IMG/VR virus record: IMGVR_UViG_3300042544_001039
Span: 1 to 32,377 of that record
Direction: 5' to 3' (one strand)
DNA from: a virus
DNA length: 32,377 nucleotides
Shown here: positions 12,227-21,523 of the stretch, piece after piece
Layout of the letters: each line of letters opens with the position of its first letter
Position numbering within the stretch: position 1 is the stretch's first letter
Notes under the pieces: model-generated
The model's database searches: none
The model's input: the letters and a program-made list of their open reading frames with translations, nothing else
Told to the model about the DNA's origin: nothing
Translations under genes and position numbers: made by a program

Positions 12227-12609
12227 TGACCGAAGAACAGTTTGAAGCGATATGTAAAGAGATAGAGGGTACTTGGGAAGGTCTCTCTATTATTTGCCCT
12301 AAACATAAAGTTGATAGGGGTTATTTCTTTGAGTATAAAAATAAAACTGTTGAACGTACTGACCGTTACGCGCGCGCACGCGAGAAGCAACTTGATTACC
12401 TTGAAGATTTGCTAGTTCAAATATCAATGAATGACAAGAAAGATATTTTAGTTGACGGCACGGTAAACTTAGGTAGTAACTCAATTGCTCGAGATAGACT
12501 TAAAGCCGACACACTTAAATTCGTTTTGTCTAAACTTCGCGCAAATGTTTGGGGCACTAAAATAGAACACACAATCAAATCAGAACCTAGAGTATTTAAA
12601 ATCGATTAG
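12226..12609 (+). CDS. terS: Terminase small subunit-like protein
   Basis: This is a 127-residue protein. The central segment has DRYARAREKQLDYLEDL and, after a short linker, SIARDRLKADTLKFVLSKL, the two charged helices typical of Sf6-like small terminase subunits of the Bacteroidetes phage type. The small N-terminal part is a putative DNA-binding HTH. The role is recognition of the packaging site and loading of DNA onto the large subunit. It starts on the last base of the preceding gene (TAATG) and is followed by the large subunit gene after one base. Confidence 0.8.
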   Translation: MTEEQFEAICKEIEGTWEGLSIICPKHKVDRGYFFEYKNKTVERTDRYARAREKQLDYLEDLLVQISMNDKKDILVDGTVNLGSNSIARDRLKADTLKFVLSKLRANVWGTKIEHTIKSEPRVFKID

Positions 12610-12610
12610 T

Positions 12611-13801
12611 ATGGCTTTTGAGGTTACCACAGCACTTAGGAAAATGTTAGCCTTAAAACAGCCTATAAAGATTATTCAAGGCTCGACAAGTAGCGGTAAG
12701 ACTTTTGGTATAGTTCCAATACTTTACGACAAAGCGCTAGAAACACCACGTATAAAGATAGCGATAGTTGCCGAAACATTAACCTCTGTTAAAGAGGGCG
12801 CAATGGATATTTTCATTAACTTTCTAATTGATGAGGGGCGTTGGAATGATTCATGTTGGAATGCATCAAACCTAACTTACAAATTACATAACGGATCTAA
12901 AATTCAATTCAAATCATTCGACACATTCGGAAAAGCAAAAGCTGGAGGTAAAAGACACGTATTATTCCTAAATGAAGCAAATCATATCGACTACGAAATA
13001 GCCGATGCGCTTATGATACGAAGCGATGAGATTTGGATGGACTTCAACGCTGATATGGAATTTTGGGCGCACACTGAAATACTACCACAAAAAGAAGTTG
13101 ACTTTCTAAAATTAACCTACCTGGACAACGAGGCGATACCGCAAAGGATATTTAAAGATTTGATGCTGCGTAAAGCCAAAGCGGAGAAAGAAGAAAAAAG
13201 CGGAAACAAGGGATATTGGTGGAACTGGTGGCAAGTTTATGGACTTGGGGAAATCGGACAATTGCAAGAATCAATCTTTGAGGTTTGGGAACAAGTAGAT
13301 AAAAAGCCTGAGCGCTTTCAACAATATTGCTATGGATTGGATTTTGGTTTTGTACACCCTACGGCATTGTGTAAGGTATGGTATTTTGAAGATGAAATTT
13401 TTGTTGAAGAAATAATTTATCGTGAGGGTTTAACAAGTGGGCAACTCGTTAGCTTAATGCAAAGCAAAGGTATTGAGAATAGCATTGAGATAATAGCAGA
13501 TTACGCACGTCCTGAAATGATACAAGATATTAGAAATGCTGGTTACTATGTTTTAAACGCAAACAAGAACGTTAAAAGCGGACTTGATAAACTCAAGCAA
13601 AAGAAAGTTTACGTACATTCAGATAGTTCCAATATCATTCGAGAAAATAAGAAATACAGATACAGAAAGATTAACGGGGTGCAAACGGAAGAACCGCTCA
13701 AACAGTTTGACGATGCGATGGATGCGATTAGATACGCTAATTTGTGGGTAGATAGTTATTCAACAACCGACATTGGCGAATCATTCTCAATGGACATGTA
13801 A
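12611..13801 (+). CDS. terL: Terminase large subunit (PBSX-type)
   Basis: This is a 396-residue packaging motor. ATPase motifs: Walker A GSTSSGKT at 24-31 and a Walker B-like VLFLNEAN at 117-124, where Asn replaces the usual Asp before the catalytic Glu122. RNase-H-like nuclease motifs: YGLDFGFVHPTAL with D244, ADYARPEM with D297, and FDDAMDAIRYA with D367, D368 and D371. The size and motif spacing match compact PBSX-type large terminases. It translocates DNA into the prohead and cleaves concatemers. It directly follows the TerS candidate and leads the structural region. Confidence 0.93.
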   Translation: MAFEVTTALRKMLALKQPIKIIQGSTSSGKTFGIVPILYDKALETPRIKIAIVAETLTSVKEGAMDIFINFLIDEGRWNDSCWNASNLTYKLHNGSKIQFKSFDTFGKAKAGGKRHVLFLNEANHIDYEIADALMIRSDEIWMDFNADMEFWAHTEILPQKEVDFLKLTYLDNEAIPQRIFKDLMLRKAKAEKEEKSGNKGYWWNWWQVYGLGEIGQLQESIFEVWEQVDKKPERFQQYCYGLDFGFVHPTALCKVWYFEDEIFVEEIIYREGLTSGQLVSLMQSKGIENSIEIIADYARPEMIQDIRNAGYYVLNANKNVKSGLDKLKQKKVYVHSDSSNIIRENKKYRYRKINGVQTEEPLKQFDDAMDAIRYANLWVDSYSTTDIGESFSMDM

Positions 13802-13822
13802 GAATAAAATCCTATTTTAAGT

Positions 13823-15262
13823 ATGGCAATAACGATTGAAAGTACAAATCAAAGCACACTAAGCGCGGGGTACAATCCTTTACGTTGGTATTTGAGTAGT
13901 ACAAATGTTAACGAGAAAGCATTTAGATACATAGTCGAAGTGTACAACGCTGGGACAAGTGATAAGTTATTTGAAAAGAAATACGCTCCTAGACCGTCAG
14001 ACGGGTGGGCAGAAATAGATATTTCTAGAGATGTACAAAACTTTTTAAGCGCACATAATCCGTTTCAAAACTCCGATGTTCAAAACGCACCCGAACATTA
14101 TTTGAAGTTCGATATTAAATTCGGAGAGGAGTACATTGTCGCGTGGGATTTTGACGACTATATTTTTGATAGTGGATTGACTGGATTCAATCAAACACCA
14201 AACGTAACGCCACACCCGTTTATCGTTGGTGACCAAGTAAGAGTAGAACTAGATAATATTTACAATGACTTTAGAGATGCTTTGAATGGTTTGTTTACTG
14301 TGACAATAGAACCTGATAATTATACGGTGGTTACTCAATTGCCGTGGATTGGTTCGGGCGGTGCAACTGCAGGAAAAATGTACTACGCTGATAATAGAAA
14401 ATCTCGTTTCTTAAATCTTACAAGCCAAACGAATAAGACAACTGCCAACTTAGCGATTGAGCTGAAACAAATGAATACTTTTACGGGTGCGCAATTTGGT
14501 TTGAGTATTTCCCCAGTTGGAAAGTTTCTTACCGATATGCCACGAATAGTAAAACAGAATCCTAATCAAGATAATTGGTTGGCGTTTTGGAACGCTTATC
14601 AACTAAAGACTTTTAGAGTGACTTTTGAGAATGACTTAGGGGATATTGCATACCGTACAATCAATTGTACAACTGCACAAGGTATCGTACAAATTGCAAG
14701 CGGTTTAGGTAATCAAGGAACTTTGACAGTTGATTCTGGAACTTTACCAATCGTAAAAGATAACGCTAAAATCGTAAACGTTTATTTAACCAATACAGCA
14801 AACACACCAGTAAGCGAAGTTATCACTTACCAAATTGATAGACGTTGCAATATTGAGGACTACGAAATAGTTTTCATGGATAGGTTAGGAACGTTCGCCA
14901 ATTTCGCTATGCAACTGCGTGCGTATGAAAAAGGTCAAGTTAACCGATTGATGTATAACCAACAATTTGGAAACGTTGTCGCTGGACTTGTAACGTTTAA
15001 TACTTGGGAAAGTGGCACGACTACTTACCACGTAGACAACACCAAAGAATTAACCTTGAACACAAATTATTTAACCGATGCTGAAAGCGTTTACTTTGAG
15101 CAATTAATGACAAGTGGGTATGTGTTTTTAAAAGTTGGAAACGATTATTTTGCGTGTCAAGTGACTGAAAGCGGTTACGATGTTGAACGATCTAAAAACG
15201 GGAACTTAATCCGTAAAACTATTAATGTGCGCTACGCTGTACAAAATCCGATTAACGCATGA
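13823..15262 (+). CDS. Probable distal tail protein
   Basis: This is a 479-residue, beta-rich protein with many short hydrophobic strands (FRYIVEVYNAG, HYLKFDIKFGEEY). Later it has YEIVFMDRLGTFANFAM and a C-terminal segment near SGYVFLKVGNDYFACQVTES. Such proteins with the E/D-x-x-F-M-D-R-L-G pattern are repeatedly found in Bacteroidetes phages next to tape measure genes and probably form the tail tip or distal tail ring. There is no enzymatic motif. It starts 21 nt after terL and overlaps the next tail gene by four bases. Confidence 0.65.
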   Translation: MAITIESTNQSTLSAGYNPLRWYLSSTNVNEKAFRYIVEVYNAGTSDKLFEKKYAPRPSDGWAEIDISRDVQNFLSAHNPFQNSDVQNAPEHYLKFDIKFGEEYIVAWDFDDYIFDSGLTGFNQTPNVTPHPFIVGDQVRVELDNIYNDFRDALNGLFTVTIEPDNYTVVTQLPWIGSGGATAGKMYYADNRKSRFLNLTSQTNKTTANLAIELKQMNTFTGAQFGLSISPVGKFLTDMPRIVKQNPNQDNWLAFWNAYQLKTFRVTFENDLGDIAYRTINCTTAQGIVQIASGLGNQGTLTVDSGTLPIVKDNAKIVNVYLTNTANTPVSEVITYQIDRRCNIEDYEIVFMDRLGTFANFAMQLRAYEKGQVNRLMYNQQFGNVVAGLVTFNTWESGTTTYHVDNTKELTLNTNYLTDAESVYFEQLMTSGYVFLKVGNDYFACQVTESGYDVERSKNGNLIRKTINVRYAVQNPINA

Positions 15263-18054
15263 CGGTAACTAGAATTAGATTAATAGGTGATTACTTCAAT
15301 GTAGGTATTAATGATTATTTAGAGGTCGCTGAAAACGTTGTAGTGCCTTTAAATTTTGGAGTATCAGATGTTAGGGATTTGACAAGCAAAACGGGTTCTT
15401 TCAGTAAGTCGATTAAAATCGTAGGAACAAAACATAACAACCTAGTCTTTGATAATATCTTTGATGTAAACGCGGTAACACTTGAATTTAATATCAACAC
15501 TAAACAAGCGTGTTTGATTGAGCAAGACGGTGAGATAGTATTGGACAATGCAATCATTCAGTTAATCGATGTAGAAAAGATTTCGACTGGCATGGGTAAC
15601 GATGAGCAGATAATGTACACTGTTACCGTGAAAGATACCGTTTCAGAGTTGTTTACCGACATAGGTAGTAAGTTGTTGACTGATTTAGATTTTAGTGACT
15701 TAAATCATACATATCAAGCGAGTGATGTTATTGCAAGTTACGACCATGTTAAAGAAGACGGTTACAAATATGTGTTACCTATTACAGACGATGCGCAGTA
15801 CAACCTTACGGAAATGAAGCCCGCTGTTTATGTTTGGCAATATCTTAACCGTATCTTTTCAAATGCTGGATATTCGTATCAGTTAGACGAAATGCAATCA
15901 ATCGGTATTGATAAAATGCTTATTCCTTACAACGGTGGTAAGTCAAAGATTAGCGAAGCTGTACAAGTCGAAGCTGAAGTAATAGCAGAAGAAACGACAA
16001 GTCAAGAATCGAATGGTTTATTTATTCCAATTACTAATACTCAAATATTTGATAAGCTAGATATTACAACAGAAATAGAAGATACTAACGGATATTATAA
16101 TCCTACACTTTCACAATATACAAGTCCATTTGCTGTATTTGCACCTACAGATTTAGAGTATCAAGTTGAAATTGATTACGATTTAATTTTTAGAAACAAT
16201 GAAGCGGGTGACGTTTATTTAAGCGGTGCAATAGAAAGTAAACCTATGATTGCGGTTTTAAATACGTCAGCACAATCAAAAGGTTTTGCTTACTGTTTTG
16301 CTAATTCTGTAAATCCAATTTGCTATATTGACGGGTCAGGAAATACCGTTATAGATTCTACTTTTGCGGGTTACGTAGATTTAGTAAGTGGTGACACAAT
16401 TATTTCAAACGGAGTTAATAATGTAACTGTAAGCTGTACAAATATTGCGATAGGTGAGGTATTAGAAATTGGAGCGTTAACTCAATTAAGCACGCCACCA
16501 CAATTCTTTCGAGTATCTGACAACCAACCCGCGGATGTTGAATATGTGATTCAGGTTAACTCAATTCGTATTCGCATCGTTCCAAGTGGCGAAAGTTTGG
16601 GATTCTCGTTTCCCGTTGTGATGAATGATTTTATACCCGCTAATATTAAACAAAGCGACTTTCTAAAATCTATTTTCACGCTGTTCAATCTTTTTGTTAT
16701 TCCTAATATCGATAACCCGAAAGACATTATCTTAATGACTAGGGATAAGTATTACGATAGTGGAAACGTAAAGGATTTCACAAACAAACTTTGTAAGCAG
16801 TTACCGCATACTTTGACATTCTTACCTGAATTAACTGCAAAGAAATTAACTCTAACCTATGCAACAGACACCGATGCGTTAAACGTTGGTTATCTTAAAA
16901 ACGTTAACGAGGTTTATGGACAAGTTCAATATACATTCGATAACGAGTATATTAAAAACGAGGTAAAGAAAGATGTTATTTTTGGCGCTTCTCCTTTCTT
17001 ATCTACTCCGTTCGGTGCAACTGTATTCGGAGTGAATGGTAGCGAACCTAAAACACTACCTAGAATAGTTTTTGACGGTGGCAAATATCCATGTGGTTAC
17101 TATCAAATCAATGACACACCAACTCAATGGATAAGCGTAAATGAATATCCGTTTGTTGGTCACTTTGATGCGCCAGTAAACGCAAACAAAGATTTAAACT
17201 TTGGGGCGTGTGATTACTACTTTGATAATAACTACGGTACTATTCCTTACAACAATTTAGGCAATACTTATTGGCGACGAACGGTTGCGCAAATCAATAG
17301 CGGTAAACTTTACACCGTTATGTTGAACGTTAATTCATTCGACATAGCAAACCTAAGGTTAAACGATAAAATCTATTTAGATCGTTCTTATTGGGTAATA
17401 AACAAAGTTATTGACTACGATGCTAACAGCAACGCACCGACAAAGTTTGAGTTGCTTTCAGTTGACCAGGAAGTAACATTACCAAAGTTTAGAATACCGA
17501 AACCAACTAAACCTAGCAAAAACGATGCTGGCATTAAAGTGCCAATAAAGGATATTATTAAAAAACGTTACGATTCTTTGACTAGCGATAGTTCAAGCGG
17601 TGGCGTTATTGTATTAGGAAACGGAAACCAAATATTAGGAACGGTTAAAAATGCAATTGTAATCGGAGATAATAAGGTAGTAGAAAAGGACGGTCTTTAT
17701 ACTGATAATCTTTTTGTAGGTAACAAAGAAATACTTTCTCCTAAATTTCTATTTAAAGCGTTGGTTACTCAGGTAGGTACTGCAAATCCTACAATGAATA
17801 TCGCAGTTGACCAATTTGGTTTAACAATTGCAAGAACAGGAATAGGCACGTATCAACTTACTTCGCCAAACGCTGTATTTTTAGGTCAAGTCATTTGCCT
17901 TGCTCAATACTCAAAATTAACATTAGGTTTGATTTCGATAGGTAGAATAGATAACTTTACCGTAGAAATAAAAACAATAAACGCATTAGGAGCGGTAACA
18001 GATGCGCTACTAGATAACACCACTATAATCATTGAATCATGGCAGACAAAGTAA
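15259..18054 (+). CDS. Large tail protein, probable tail tip/hub with C-terminal beta-roll
   Basis: This is a 931-residue structural protein. The N-terminal part (about 1-130, including RDLTSKTGSFSKSIKIVGTK) is typical of a Bacteroidetes phage tail-hub family with Lys/Ser-rich strands. The middle has many beta strands and scattered Asn/Asp. The C-terminal 150 residues begin with GNGNQILGTVKNAIVIGDNK, resembling YadA-head-like or beta-roll repeats used in adhesins. It overlaps the upstream gene by four bases and the tape measure gene by 16. Hub and receptor-contact roles are inferred. Confidence 0.65.
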   Translation: MTVTRIRLIGDYFNVGINDYLEVAENVVVPLNFGVSDVRDLTSKTGSFSKSIKIVGTKHNNLVFDNIFDVNAVTLEFNINTKQACLIEQDGEIVLDNAIIQLIDVEKISTGMGNDEQIMYTVTVKDTVSELFTDIGSKLLTDLDFSDLNHTYQASDVIASYDHVKEDGYKYVLPITDDAQYNLTEMKPAVYVWQYLNRIFSNAGYSYQLDEMQSIGIDKMLIPYNGGKSKISEAVQVEAEVIAEETTSQESNGLFIPITNTQIFDKLDITTEIEDTNGYYNPTLSQYTSPFAVFAPTDLEYQVEIDYDLIFRNNEAGDVYLSGAIESKPMIAVLNTSAQSKGFAYCFANSVNPICYIDGSGNTVIDSTFAGYVDLVSGDTIISNGVNNVTVSCTNIAIGEVLEIGALTQLSTPPQFFRVSDNQPADVEYVIQVNSIRIRIVPSGESLGFSFPVVMNDFIPANIKQSDFLKSIFTLFNLFVIPNIDNPKDIILMTRDKYYDSGNVKDFTNKLCKQLPHTLTFLPELTAKKLTLTYATDTDALNVGYLKNVNEVYGQVQYTFDNEYIKNEVKKDVIFGASPFLSTPFGATVFGVNGSEPKTLPRIVFDGGKYPCGYYQINDTPTQWISVNEYPFVGHFDAPVNANKDLNFGACDYYFDNNYGTIPYNNLGNTYWRRTVAQINSGKLYTVMLNVNSFDIANLRLNDKIYLDRSYWVINKVIDYDANSNAPTKFELLSVDQEVTLPKFRIPKPTKPSKNDAGIKVPIKDIIKKRYDSLTSDSSSGGVIVLGNGNQILGTVKNAIVIGDNKVVEKDGLYTDNLFVGNKEILSPKFLFKALVTQVGTANPTMNIAVDQFGLTIARTGIGTYQLTSPNAVFLGQVICLAQYSKLTLGLISIGRIDNFTVEIKTINALGAVTDALLDNTTIIIESWQTK

Positions 18055-20144
18055 TAGACGTTGAAATAAGAACAAACACCACGGGGATAAAATCGCTTCG
18101 TCAAGAATTACGTGAAACAACTATTGCACTTCAACAAGCAACAGACCCAGCATTAATTGAACGCTTACAGCAAAAGGCGGGTGAGTTAAAAGACACAATG
18201 CAAGACGTTAACGCTACTATTGAAGCGACGGCGGGTTCTGCGACGGAAAACCTAGCCAAAGGATTAGGAAAAGCGACAAGCGTAGGGATAGCGGGTTTTC
18301 AAGGTCTTATTTCTGCTCAAGCTTTATTTGGTGATGAGTCAAAAGCGGTAACAGAAACGTTGGTAAAACTCCAAGCGTTGGCGGGTTTAAGTGATGCGTT
18401 AAATTCTTTGGGTGCTTTAGGTGATACAATGACTGAAATTAAGGCTTCATTTATAGCGGCCGCTTCAAAGTTGGGATTACTCACCACAGCGAAAGAAGTT
18501 GACATCGTAGTAACAGAGGGGCAAATTGTAGCGACAGAGGGTGCAACAGTTGCGACGAATGTATTAGGTAAAACAATGAACGCTTTGCCTATTATCGCCA
18601 TTATTGCGGGACTTACTGCGGTGGTGGGTGCTATTGCTTATTTCGCTAGTCAAACAGAAGAAGCAACGATAACCCAAGAGGATTTAAACGAAACAACCAA
18701 AGCAACTGCAGATGCATTTTCCAAAGCAAAGCAAAACGTTGACGAGGTAGGATTAGCATTTGAAAACGCAAGCAAAGGAGTAGGTAGTAAAAAGAAAGCG
18801 TTAGAATTATACAACCAAAAGTTTGGTGATACATTAGGAATAGCGAAAGACTACAACCAAGCGGAAGCGATATTCACAAAGAACGCTGATACTTACATTA
18901 AGGTTTCAGCATTAAGAGCCAAAGCAGATGCGTTTAGAGCGTTGTCAGCGAAAGCCAGTGCAGATGCTTTTGTCGCAAGTCAGGAAACAGAAATTTCAGC
19001 TTTGCAAATGGCAGAACTTGCAAAGACAATGATACTCAAAGGTGATAAAGCCGCTGCAGCAGAATTACGTCAAAGTATAAAAAACGAGCGTAAGGAAGCG
19101 CAACAAGAAGCTGATAAAAGAATACAAGCGTTAGATGCTGAAGCGAATAAATTTGCAACCCAAGCGACAAAATTAGAGGGGACATTAGTAACTATTAAAC
19201 AAGAATCAGAGGTCAAGAAAAAAGAGATTGATAAGATTTCTGAAAGTGAAAAGAAAAAGAATTTAGAGGACTTTTATAATTCATTGGCTAACGTAAATGC
19301 GAAAGAAGTTAAACTTTATGAATCGAAAATTGCAGAAATAAAAAGAATCGATGCCAATAAATTAGCAAGCGATATTGACGAAGCTGAAAAAGCGTTAATT
19401 AATAGAACGCAAGTTTTAGATCGTATCAGTATTTTGCAAGCTGAATTTGATGCAAACGAAAAAGCAATAGCAGAGGCACGTATTCAACAAATCAAAGATA
19501 ATCTAGCAATTGAATTAGATGCAATAGGCGCAAACGAAAACGCAAAGGTTGAAGCAAAATTAAAAGCTGATATTGAGATAGCCAAAATTCAAGAAGCGGA
19601 AGCGACAAGGGAACGAGAACTACAGAATACTAAGCTACAAATGGCAAGTGATGCGATAGGCGCACTAGCTAGTCTTATTGATGCGACAAGTAAGAAAGAT
19701 GAAAAAAGCCAAAAGAAAGCGTTTCAAATAAATAAAGCCGCTTCAATTGGTCAAGCGTTAATTTCAACTTATTTAGCTGCGAACTCTGCGCTTGCATCAC
19801 CCGCAAATAACTTGTTCCCGGGACAAGCACAAATAGCGGCGGGCGTGGCAATCATTGGTGGTATGGCAAATGTTGCGAAAATTTCACGTACTCAATTTGG
19901 TAGTACGGGTGGTGGCGGTGGTAACGCACCTAGCGCACCCACTCCAAGCTCAAGCCAACAACAACCTAGCGCAACACCATCGTTTAATTTGTATGGTAGC
20001 GGTGGCACGGCAAACAATCAAAATGCAAGCGGGGCAAATGGTGGAAACGGTCAAAACATTACGGTAACAGCAGTTGTAAGTGAAACGGATATGACAAACA
20101 CACAAAACCGTGTTAACGCTATGAAATCAAGCGCATCACTATGA
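18039..20144 (+). CDS. Tail tape measure protein
   Basis: This 701-residue, mostly helical protein begins with a helical region (LRQELRETTIALQQATD), has a hydrophobic hinge (ALPIIAIIAGLTAVVGAIAY, about residues 182-201), long charged coiled segments such as KAELKDTM-type helices, and a Gly/Ser/Gln-rich low-complexity end. These are the hallmarks of a tape measure that fixes tail length; about 0.15 nm per residue would give a tail near 105 nm, an estimate from general knowledge. The gene overlaps the tail-hub gene by 16 bases and the next gene by four, so translation is coupled. Confidence 0.88.
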   Translation: MADKVIDVEIRTNTTGIKSLRQELRETTIALQQATDPALIERLQQKAGELKDTMQDVNATIEATAGSATENLAKGLGKATSVGIAGFQGLISAQALFGDESKAVTETLVKLQALAGLSDALNSLGALGDTMTEIKASFIAAASKLGLLTTAKEVDIVVTEGQIVATEGATVATNVLGKTMNALPIIAIIAGLTAVVGAIAYFASQTEEATITQEDLNETTKATADAFSKAKQNVDEVGLAFENASKGVGSKKKALELYNQKFGDTLGIAKDYNQAEAIFTKNADTYIKVSALRAKADAFRALSAKASADAFVASQETEISALQMAELAKTMILKGDKAAAAELRQSIKNERKEAQQEADKRIQALDAEANKFATQATKLEGTLVTIKQESEVKKKEIDKISESEKKKNLEDFYNSLANVNAKEVKLYESKIAEIKRIDANKLASDIDEAEKALINRTQVLDRISILQAEFDANEKAIAEARIQQIKDNLAIELDAIGANENAKVEAKLKADIEIAKIQEAEATRERELQNTKLQMASDAIGALASLIDATSKKDEKSQKKAFQINKAASIGQALISTYLAANSALASPANNLFPGQAQIAAGVAIIGGMANVAKISRTQFGSTGGGGGNAPSAPTPSSSQQQPSATPSFNLYGSGGTANNQNASGANGGNGQNITVTAVVSETDMTNTQNRVNAMKSSASL

Positions 20145-20500
20145 CAAGCAAAGCAAAGTTTAATAGCCAACTTGGGGCGTGTACACGTACTGTAAATGCT
20201 GAAATCAAAAAGACAATTGTTCAGGTTAAAGCGGTGCGTACGGGTCGAATGAAAAACACCACTAAGGTTAAGATTGACTTTGATTTTAACACGGAAGTTT
20301 TTACAATTAAAGGATTAAAGACAACTTTTTATTTTAAATTTGTAGACTTGGGAACGATTTATATCAAGCCTAGAAACATAACGCAAAAAACATTAGCAAA
20401 AGATAACGTTCAAAAAGCGTTTAATAAACTTTACGATGTGTGGATAGACTACCAAATAGATAGAGAGTTTGAAGTAATAAAACCGAAGTATGGCATTTAG
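20141..20500 (+). CDS. Tail completion/connector-like protein (candidate)
   Basis: This 119-residue basic protein has VRTGRMKNTTKVKIDFDF and a FKFVDLGTIYIKPRNI segment, then a C-terminal helix ending in KALYDVW-like residues. The TGRMKNTT segment followed by a beta-rich core and an aromatic C-terminus resembles HK97 gp10-like tail completion proteins. Similarity is from pattern only. It follows the tape measure by a four-base overlap and overlaps the next gene by 11 bases. Confidence 0.45.
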   Translation: MTSKAKFNSQLGACTRTVNAEIKKTIVQVKAVRTGRMKNTTKVKIDFDFNTEVFTIKGLKTTFYFKFVDLGTIYIKPRNITQKTLAKDNVQKAFNKLYDVWIDYQIDREFEVIKPKYGI

Positions 20501-20903
20501 AACACCCCGAGATATTGACCGTAGATACACCCGTAAATTCAAAGAAATAATCTTAAACGCCCCTTTGATTGATACTCGTGCGCTTTACAAATCCATTGAC
20601 GTGACGGCTGAAATAGATTACAACTTTGGTACGTTTATGTCCAGTGATTACACATTTACTGTAAAAATTTACGCAGAGCCTTATTTATGCTATCACATTA
20701 TCCCTATGCAACTATTGTCATGGTTTAAGAACTCAAGGTCATTTGATAACACAACACAACGTTATAGGCAGTATTTCAGAGCGTATTTACAAAATGAATA
20801 TCCGTTATTAAGATTTGATAATGTTACCCTGGAACTAGCAAATATTATTATCGTTAATCAACCCGAGGGTGGCGGTAACTACAATTTCTTTTTAGAGGGC
20901 TGA
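20490..20903 (+). CDS. Second connector-like structural protein (candidate)
   Basis: This 137-residue protein is beta-rich and aromatic (TFTVKIYAEPYLCYHIIP, MQLLSWFKNSRSF), with an Arg/Tyr-rich helix (TTQRYRQYFRAYLQNEYP) and a small C-terminal loop with EGGGNYNF. The length and order (short N-terminal helix, beta core, helix) fit a small head-tail joining or completion protein. It overlaps the preceding gene by 11 bases and ends convergently inside a minus-strand gene, overlapping it tail to tail by 25 bases. Confidence 0.5.
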   Translation: MAFRTPRDIDRRYTRKFKEIILNAPLIDTRALYKSIDVTAEIDYNFGTFMSSDYTFTVKIYAEPYLCYHIIPMQLLSWFKNSRSFDNTTQRYRQYFRAYLQNEYPLLRFDNVTLELANIIIVNQPEGGGNYNFFLEG

Positions 20904-21523
20904 TTTTTTGTTTCAAGTGAAAGCCAATTGAGTACCATTATATGCGGTAAGTTTGTAACTTCATTTGCCTTAGTGATATCGCCTTTTGATAATTGATAGA
21001 TAATATTTAGCCAATTTTCAGTAGTGCTTTTTTTCTCTTTGACTTCCTTTTCTTCGTCGTCTTCGTCGTCGTCGTTATCCTCAAATAATCCTTTGTATGT
21101 ATCTAAAATTTGTAAACGATATTTGATGTAATTCTCTAGCGTGGCGTAGTGGTGGGTAATCGGTTCACTTAATATTTTGTCGCATTCAAAGGTTAGTATT
21201 TCGTAACCTTTAATAGTTGCACAAATCTTATCAATATTCTCAATCGGTGGTTTTTCAGTACAGTAATTTTCTAGGTCGATGAAATTACCAAAGTTCAAAT
21301 TTTTAAAGTTTGATTTTGTGTTAACGGGTGGTAAGGTATTAATCCAATCGTATTCAGTCAGGATATCGTTCAATTCATCTTCGTACAAATCAAAATAATC
21401 ATTGTCAGTAATAATGGAAATCTTTTCCAAAAACAATTCCAAAGGAGTTAAATCTTGCGAATCTAACTCCTTTATTTCAATGTATTGTGCAACCGTTACG
21501 TTATCCCAATTAGACAAGGTCAA
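20879..21523 (-). CDS. Second gene of inverted pair, tail assembly chaperone-like (possible frameshift extension)
   Basis: This 214-residue protein lies on the minus strand and opens with SNWDNVTVAQYIEIKELD, the pattern seen at the start of Bacteroidetes phage tail chaperone-type proteins, then an acidic helical middle and a highly acidic run (EDNDDDEDDEEKEVKEKK). No ATG lies near the start; the codon is TTG (21523-21521), within the preceding gene's end in the +1 frame. This suggests either TTG initiation or programmed +1 frameshifting, as lambda G/GT-type chaperones use frameshifting to make a long form. The acidic composition fits chaperone binding to tape measure. Confidence 0.7.
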   Translation of the reverse strand: MTLSNWDNVTVAQYIEIKELDSQDLTPLELFLEKISIITDNDYFDLYEDELNDILTEYDWINTLPPVNTKSNFKNLNFGNFIDLENYCTEKPPIENIDKICATIKGYEILTFECDKILSEPITHHYATLENYIKYRLQILDTYKGLFEDNDDDEDDEEKEVKEKKSTTENWLNIIYQLSKGDITKANEVTNLPHIMVLNWLSLETKNQPSKKKL